Assembly (NCBI RefSeq): GCF_018398395.1
Contig: NZ_JAHCBF010000001.1
Span: 62,001-126,000, forward strand
DNA: 64,000 nucleotides
Direction: 5' to 3'
Source: Croceicoccus gelatinilyticus
Lineage (GTDB): Bacteria > Pseudomonadota > Alphaproteobacteria > Sphingomonadales > Sphingomonadaceae
The notes below the pieces were generated by a model. It had not been told where the DNA came from and made no database searches. It saw only the letters and a program-made list of their open reading frames with translations. The stretch's first letter is position 1. Each line of letters opens with the position of its first letter. Below, piece by piece: positions 60,095-64,000 of the stretch. Made by a program: the position numbers and the translations under genes.

Positions 60095-60955
60095 ATGGCC
60101 ATGACCAGCATTACCGTCGCGGCGCTGCAATGCGCGCTCGGCTCGGACGACGAGCAGGAAAACATCGCGAAGATCAGCGACCTCGTGGCCGAAGCCGCGG
60201 GGCAGGGCGCGCAAGTCATTCTGCCGCCCGAACTGTTCTCCGGCCCCTATTTCTGCCGCGAGGAAGACGAGGCGCTGTTCGTGCTGGCGCGTCCGACGGC
60301 ACAGCATCCTTCGGTGATCGCGATGCAGGCCCTGGCGAAGAAGCTGGACGTGGCGATCCCGACCAGCTTTTTCGAACGCGACGGGCACCACTACTACAAC
60401 ACGCTCGCCATGATCGATGCCGACGGCGAGATCATGGGCACCTATCGCAAGAGCCACATTCCCGACGGTCCGGGATACGAAGAAAAGTACTATTTCCGCC
60501 CCGGCAATACCGGCTTCAAGGTCTGGGACGTGTTCGGCACCCGTATTGGCGTCGGCATCTGCTGGGACCAGTGGTATCCTGAAACGGCGCGCGCGATGGC
60601 GCTGATGGGGGCGGAACTGCTGTTCTATCCCACGGCCATCGGGTCGGAGCCCTACGACGCCGATCTCGACACCAGCCGCATGTGGCGGCGCGCGATGATC
60701 GGGCATTCGGTCTCGAACTGCATGCCGGTGATCGCCGCGAACCGCATCGGGCGCGAGGGCGAGCACCAGACTTTCTACGGGCACAGCTTCATCAGCGACG
60801 AATGGGGCGACCTGGTGGCGGAATACGGGCGCGACGAAACCGGCGTGCTGGTTGCGAAGCTGGACCTTGGTAGAGCCGCGACGCACCGCGCCGGCATGGG
60901 CTTCTTCCGCGACCGCCGCCCGCAGCTCTACGGCCGCCTTGCCGAGGATGTCTGA
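60095..60955 (+). CDS. aguB: N-carbamoylputrescine amidase
   Basis: The protein has 286 residues, a nitrilase-fold enzyme. The Glu-Lys-Cys triad lies in ILPPELFSGPYFC, TYRKSHIPDGPGYEEKYYF and GVGICWDQWYPE. The latter two blocks are typical of AguB, which turns N-carbamoylputrescine into putrescine in arginine-derived polyamine synthesis. The folK gene overlaps by eight bases. Confidence 0.92.
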   Translation: MAMTSITVAALQCALGSDDEQENIAKISDLVAEAAGQGAQVILPPELFSGPYFCREEDEALFVLARPTAQHPSVIAMQALAKKLDVAIPTSFFERDGHHYYNTLAMIDADGEIMGTYRKSHIPDGPGYEEKYYFRPGNTGFKVWDVFGTRIGVGICWDQWYPETARAMALMGAELLFYPTAIGSEPYDADLDTSRMWRRAMIGHSVSNCMPVIAANRIGREGEHQTFYGHSFISDEWGDLVAEYGRDETGVLVAKLDLGRAATHRAGMGFFRDRRPQLYGRLAEDV

Positions 60956-61439
60956 GCAGCACCTCTACCTGATCGCGTTGGGCGGAAACGTCCGGCACCC
61001 AAGGTATGGCGCTCCCGCGCAGGTTCTGGCTGCTGCGACGGACTCGATTGACGATGCGGTGGGTAAGGTGGTCGCGAGTTCGCCGGTAATGCGCAGCGCT
61101 GCGGTGGGACCGTCGGCTCGGCAGTATGCAAATGCCGCGATCATCGTGCGAAGCAAGCTTGAACCCCGGGACATGCTATTGGCATTGAAGGACCTGGAAG
61201 CCGAATATGGACGACGCACCGGCGGACAGCGCTGGTCGGCAAGGACGCTCGATTGCGACATCGTGCTCTGGTCCGGCGGAGTCTGGGCAGACGACGCGCT
61301 GACCATCCCGCACCCCCTTTTCCGCGAACGCGATTTCGTGCTGCAACCTGCCGCAGCCATTGCTCCGGACTGGCGAGACCCATTGACGAACCTGTCGATC
61401 CGCCAACTCCTTTTCCGCAATCGTCACCAAGGCGCTTGA
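60948..61439 (+). CDS. folK: HPPK, 6-hydroxymethyl-dihydropterin pyrophosphokinase
   Basis: The protein has 163 residues from the ATG at 60948, inside the end of aguB. The key motif RWSARTLDCDIVLW with LTIPHPLFRERDFVL gives metal-binding Asp residues and the ATP site. LIALGGNVRHP is the usual start. It makes the pyrophosphate used by dihydropteroate synthase in folate synthesis. A tRNA follows. Confidence 0.92.
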   Translation: MSEQHLYLIALGGNVRHPRYGAPAQVLAAATDSIDDAVGKVVASSPVMRSAAVGPSARQYANAAIIVRSKLEPRDMLLALKDLEAEYGRRTGGQRWSARTLDCDIVLWSGGVWADDALTIPHPLFRERDFVLQPAAAIAPDWRDPLTNLSIRQLLFRNRHQGA

Positions 61440-61479
61440 CCGCGCCGCCGCCCCTCCTTAGGTGACCGCTCCGTGGTCG

Positions 61480-61555
61480 GGGCCCTTAGCTCAGTCGGTA
61501 GAGCAACTGACTTTTAATCAGTAGGTCGCTGGTTCGAACCCAGCAGGGCTCACCA
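61480..61555 (+). tRNA. tRNA-Lys (anticodon UUU)
   Basis: A 76-base cloverleaf with a 7-bp acceptor stem (61480-61486 with 61545-61551, one G-U pair), D stem GCTC/GAGC, anticodon stem ACTGA/TCAGT around CTTTTAA (anticodon TTT) and T arm GCTGG-TTCGAAC-CCAGC. The CCA end is encoded (61553-61555). Confidence 0.97.
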
Positions 61556-61750
61556 CGTTTCCGTAAAAACCTTCATTTCCAGGCTGAGCGACTTTGGGCC
61601 GACCGAAGTCGCTGCCTTCAGGGCGTCGGAATTGGAAATAGCCGGGCGCTCGGCCCGGTTCCTGCGCTTGGCGCGATCATCCCGCTGCTGTTCTCCTGCA
61701 CGACGTAAAGCCTGACTGGCTGAGCGGTTCGTCGTCGCAGTGATGCCCAT

Positions 61751-61789
61751 GAAAAAGGGGCGGCCCCATGCCGGGACCGCCCCTCTTTT
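61751..61789. terminator. Terminator downstream of autotransporter gene
   Basis: GGGGCGGCCCC (61757-61767) pairs with GGGACCGCCCC (61773-61783) with one mismatch. On the minus strand it is followed by TTTTT, on the plus strand by TCTTTT. It ends the autotransporter transcript. The rest of 61556-61811 holds no supported gene. Confidence 0.85.
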
Positions 61790-61811
61790 CGTGTCACGAT
61801 GGCCCGCGGGA

Positions 61812-64000
61812 TCAGAAGCCGAACGAGACCGCTACGCTTCCGCCGACAGCCCTCAGGTCTTCTTCGCCGATCCCGTCATAGAACCCGCGAAGGCCGAAGC
61901 TGAGGCCAGTGGGCGCGCTGGTGTCCACGCCGACCGTCACGCGGCCGCGAAGCCCGTCCTCCACGATGGAAAGCGCGTCGCTGCCGAAGGTCAGAAGGCC
62001 TTCCATCTCGGCATAAGGTGCGATCGTCCAGCGGCTGTCTGTGACATAGTCATAGGCCAGGCGCGGGCTGAACGCGATTTCGCCTTGGTCGATGGCGTGC
62101 TCGGGCACGAGGATACCCAGCGAATCGGTGTAGTCCTGAACGCTTTCGCGGATGTAGCGACCACCCACTTCGGGCCAGAGCGTGAACCCGCCGCCCAGCG
62201 GTACATTGCCCAGTGCTGACCCACTGAGCAGGATGCGATCGGTCTTGAACGCATCTGTGAAGTCGCCATAGGGCGAGACAGTGTTGTCGGACTTCCCGAA
62301 TGCGGCGCGGGCATCGACATAGAGCCCTTCGGACAGCCGCGCGGTGACATAGGGGCCAGCCATCCAGCCGTGGCCTTCTGCCTGCCCCGCGCCCAGCGAC
62401 GCGTTATCGTGGTTGAAGTCATCGACCTGAACCAGCGCGCCAACAAGGATGCCGTCGGCCACCAGATAGTCGGCGCCAAGGTATCCGATGGCGAACCGTC
62501 CGCTGTTGCGGCCCACGTTCACGTCGAGCAACGCGCCTTCTGCCCAGATGTCTAGCCCCGACAGCGCGCTGCCGTCCGAGCGCAACGATTTGCGGGCCAT
62601 GGCAAGGCTGGTAGAAGCCGTGGTCGTGGCATGGCTGACGGCAATGCGTGCCGGCAGGCGCTGACTGCCCGGCACCGGCACGGGGCCGATCCGCGCCGAA
62701 CCTGCCGACGGGTCGCGGCCCATGACGCGGGCGATGCGACGCTGGAGATCGGGCTGGTTAGCCAGCAGGAGGGCATTGCGACCTCCTACGAATTCGCCGA
62801 TCGCCTGCTGCGCGGCGCTGCGCGAATGGCTCATCGTGACGGTGCAAACGAGGTCCTCGTTCGGAGAAAGCGCAAGCGCGATCGAGCGATCGGCGAGCGA
62901 GATCGTGCTGTCGGTGTCGTTGCACGACAGTGCGGTCACGGCAAAGCCGTCATCGCGCAGGTCGTCGACGGTGAGCGTGTAGGCGCCCGATGCAACCTGC
63001 GAGGCGGAGACGACCGCACGACCGCCGCTCGTCGTCGCGCTGGTCGGCAGACCCGGCACGGTGCTGGTGTAGGACACCGTCGCATCGCCGCCCACGACGT
63101 TCTGGATGATCGTGATGCTGCCCTGCGATCGGACCGCGATCGTCACCTGATCGGCTGAGGACGTGGCCAGCCCGTCACTGACGACAAGTTCGAAGACGAT
63201 GTCCTCCGTCCCCGCGACTTCAGGCGCGGTAAAGGACGGACGCGCGGCTGTAGCATCGCTGAGCGTGACGGTGGGTCCCGAAACCTGCGTCCAGCTGTAG
63301 GTCAGCGCGTCGCCGTCCGGATCGCGTGAACCCGCGCCGTCAAGCGTGACCGTATCGCCGGTATCGAGCGGCCCCTGATCGGAACCGGCATCCGCGACCG
63401 GGGCGGTATTGGCGGCCAGGGTGAACGCCACGCGGTCGGTAGCGGTTGCCCCGTTGCCGTCATCGATCAGCAAATCGAATTCAAGCGTCTGGACCGCAGA
63501 GGTGCGGGCCGGGGCAACGAAGCTCGTCTGCAAAGCGGCGGCGTCGGCGATGGTGACTGCAGGGCCGGACACCTGCGTCCAGGTGGCCGACAGAGTATTG
63601 CCATCGGGATCACTTGATCCCGAGCCGTCGAGCGCGACGGTCGCACCCGGAACGATCGCGTCGTCAGTACCTGCATCGGCAAGAGGCGGCTGGTTCACAG
63701 GTGCAGCGGCGATCGTGACAGTAACGCGGTCGACATGCTGGGCCGTGCCGTCCGATACCGTGACGTCGAAGCTCATCGTCTGCTGAGCGTTCGTCGCTGC
63801 CGGGGCCGTGAACGTGGGCGTGGCGGTGTTCGCACCGCTCAGTGTCACGCTCGGTCCGCTGGCCTGCACCCAGCTGTAGGTGAGGGGATCGCCATCGGGG
63901 TCGCTCGACCCACTGGCGTCCAGCGTGACGTTTGCCGACCCGGTTACCGACTGGTCGGGACCGGCATCGGCAACAGGGGCCGTGTTCTGGTTGGCAAGAT
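61812..64000 (-). CDS. Autotransporter with PKD/REJ-like repeats (5' end outside window)
   Basis: At least 728 residues are seen; the frame is open at the right edge. The passenger has three repeats of about 93 residues (DPDGD, then YSWTQVSGP and a VTVSDG motif) that resemble PKD/REJ or cadherin-like beta sandwiches. A linker segment with one domain (SITIIQNVVGGDATVSYTST, two Cys) follows. The last ~250 residues, from GLDIWAEGALLDVNVGRNSG to the final VAVSFGF, are a beta-barrel translocator ending in Phe. This is a type V-like surface protein, probably an adhesin. Confidence 0.87.
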   Translation of the reverse strand, partial: LANQNTAPVADAGPDQSVTGSANVTLDASGSSDPDGDPLTYSWVQASGPSVTLSGANTATPTFTAPAATNAQQTMSFDVTVSDGTAQHVDRVTVTIAAAPVNQPPLADAGTDDAIVPGATVALDGSGSSDPDGNTLSATWTQVSGPAVTIADAAALQTSFVAPARTSAVQTLEFDLLIDDGNGATATDRVAFTLAANTAPVADAGSDQGPLDTGDTVTLDGAGSRDPDGDALTYSWTQVSGPTVTLSDATAARPSFTAPEVAGTEDIVFELVVSDGLATSSADQVTIAVRSQGSITIIQNVVGGDATVSYTSTVPGLPTSATTSGGRAVVSASQVASGAYTLTVDDLRDDGFAVTALSCNDTDSTISLADRSIALALSPNEDLVCTVTMSHSRSAAQQAIGEFVGGRNALLLANQPDLQRRIARVMGRDPSAGSARIGPVPVPGSQRLPARIAVSHATTTASTSLAMARKSLRSDGSALSGLDIWAEGALLDVNVGRNSGRFAIGYLGADYLVADGILVGALVQVDDFNHDNASLGAGQAEGHGWMAGPYVTARLSEGLYVDARAAFGKSDNTVSPYGDFTDAFKTDRILLSGSALGNVPLGGGFTLWPEVGGRYIRESVQDYTDSLGILVPEHAIDQGEIAFSPRLAYDYVTDSRWTIAPYAEMEGLLTFGSDALSIVEDGLRGRVTVGVDTSAPTGLSFGLRGFYDGIGEEDLRAVGGSVAVSFGF
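63132..63986 (-). repeat. Three tandem PKD/REJ-like repeats
   Basis: Units lie at 63699-63986, 63411-63695 and 63132-63410, about 93-96 codons each. Shared positions are N-x-x-P-x-A-D-A-G-x-D, the D-G-x-G-S-x-D-P-D-G block, the W-x-Q-x-S-G-P turn, and a C-terminal V-S-D-G or I-D-D-G with R/Q-V-T. More repeats may follow beyond the window. Confidence 0.85.

Noticed and set aside
61550-61750. Small minus-strand frame of 66 codons ending inside the tRNA gene
   Set aside because: No ribosome site, stop lies in the tRNA, and it begins right after a terminator; could be a decayed fragment but not supportable as a gene.
1-64000. CRISPR arrays, IS elements, rRNA operons
   Set aside because: No regularly spaced direct repeats, transposase motifs or rRNA sequence were seen.

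Overview
The window is GC-rich, densely packed chromosomal DNA from an alphaproteobacterium, almost certainly of the order Sphingomonadales (Novosphingobium or Erythrobacter/Sphingopyxis-like). The best pointers are an adjacent serine palmitoyltransferase and acyl carrier protein pair (bacterial sphingolipid synthesis), a gene transfer agent (GTA) head-tail cluster, a DivK-like regulator next to a DUF3572 gene, an alphaproteobacterial-type DksA and a Usg protein. All assignments come from reading the sequence; no database search was run.

Region 1 (1-19760) is an accessory catabolic island. It holds a TonB-dependent receptor for uptake, a CYP101-like P450, four Rieske oxygenase alpha subunits, four small NTF2/SnoaL-like proteins that mostly sit beside the Rieske genes, four short-chain dehydrogenases, an EthD protein, a ThuA-like protein, two TetR regulators, and an exported flavoprotein paired with an exported cytochrome c. 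The set looks like a pathway for a hydrophobic alicyclic, terpenoid, steroid or aromatic compound, but the substrate cannot be read from the sequence. No ferredoxin or reductase gene is present.

Region 2 (19777-31669) is core metabolism. It has two consecutive glnK-amtB pairs, the first behind a consensus sigma-54 promoter with two NtrC-like sites. Then come a TerC protein, an RGG-rich protein with two cold-shock domains, the overlapping argD-argF-hslO genes, queC, and an OmpA-family protein with a run of 25 prolines.

Region 3 (31812-45891, minus strand) is a complete-looking GTA structural cluster from small terminase to tail fibre/host-specificity protein, plus a DUF2793 protein. There is no integrase, replication or lysis gene. 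Its gp12 has a large N-terminal extension, its gp15 is short, gp7 is missing or reduced to a 51-codon frame, and the capsid gene is bracketed by two terminator-like hairpins.

Region 4 (46127-64000) is mixed housekeeping: a YqaA-type membrane protein, Usg, a large exported TPR protein whose ribosome binding site lies in a hairpin, spt-acp, divK, a run of overlapping small enzymes (HAD, RidA, GDPD, COG3146), dksA, a PilZ protein, an orphan solute-binding lipoprotein, an RsmB-type rRNA methyltransferase, msrA, aguB, folK and tRNA-Lys(UUU). The window ends inside a PKD-like-repeat autotransporter.
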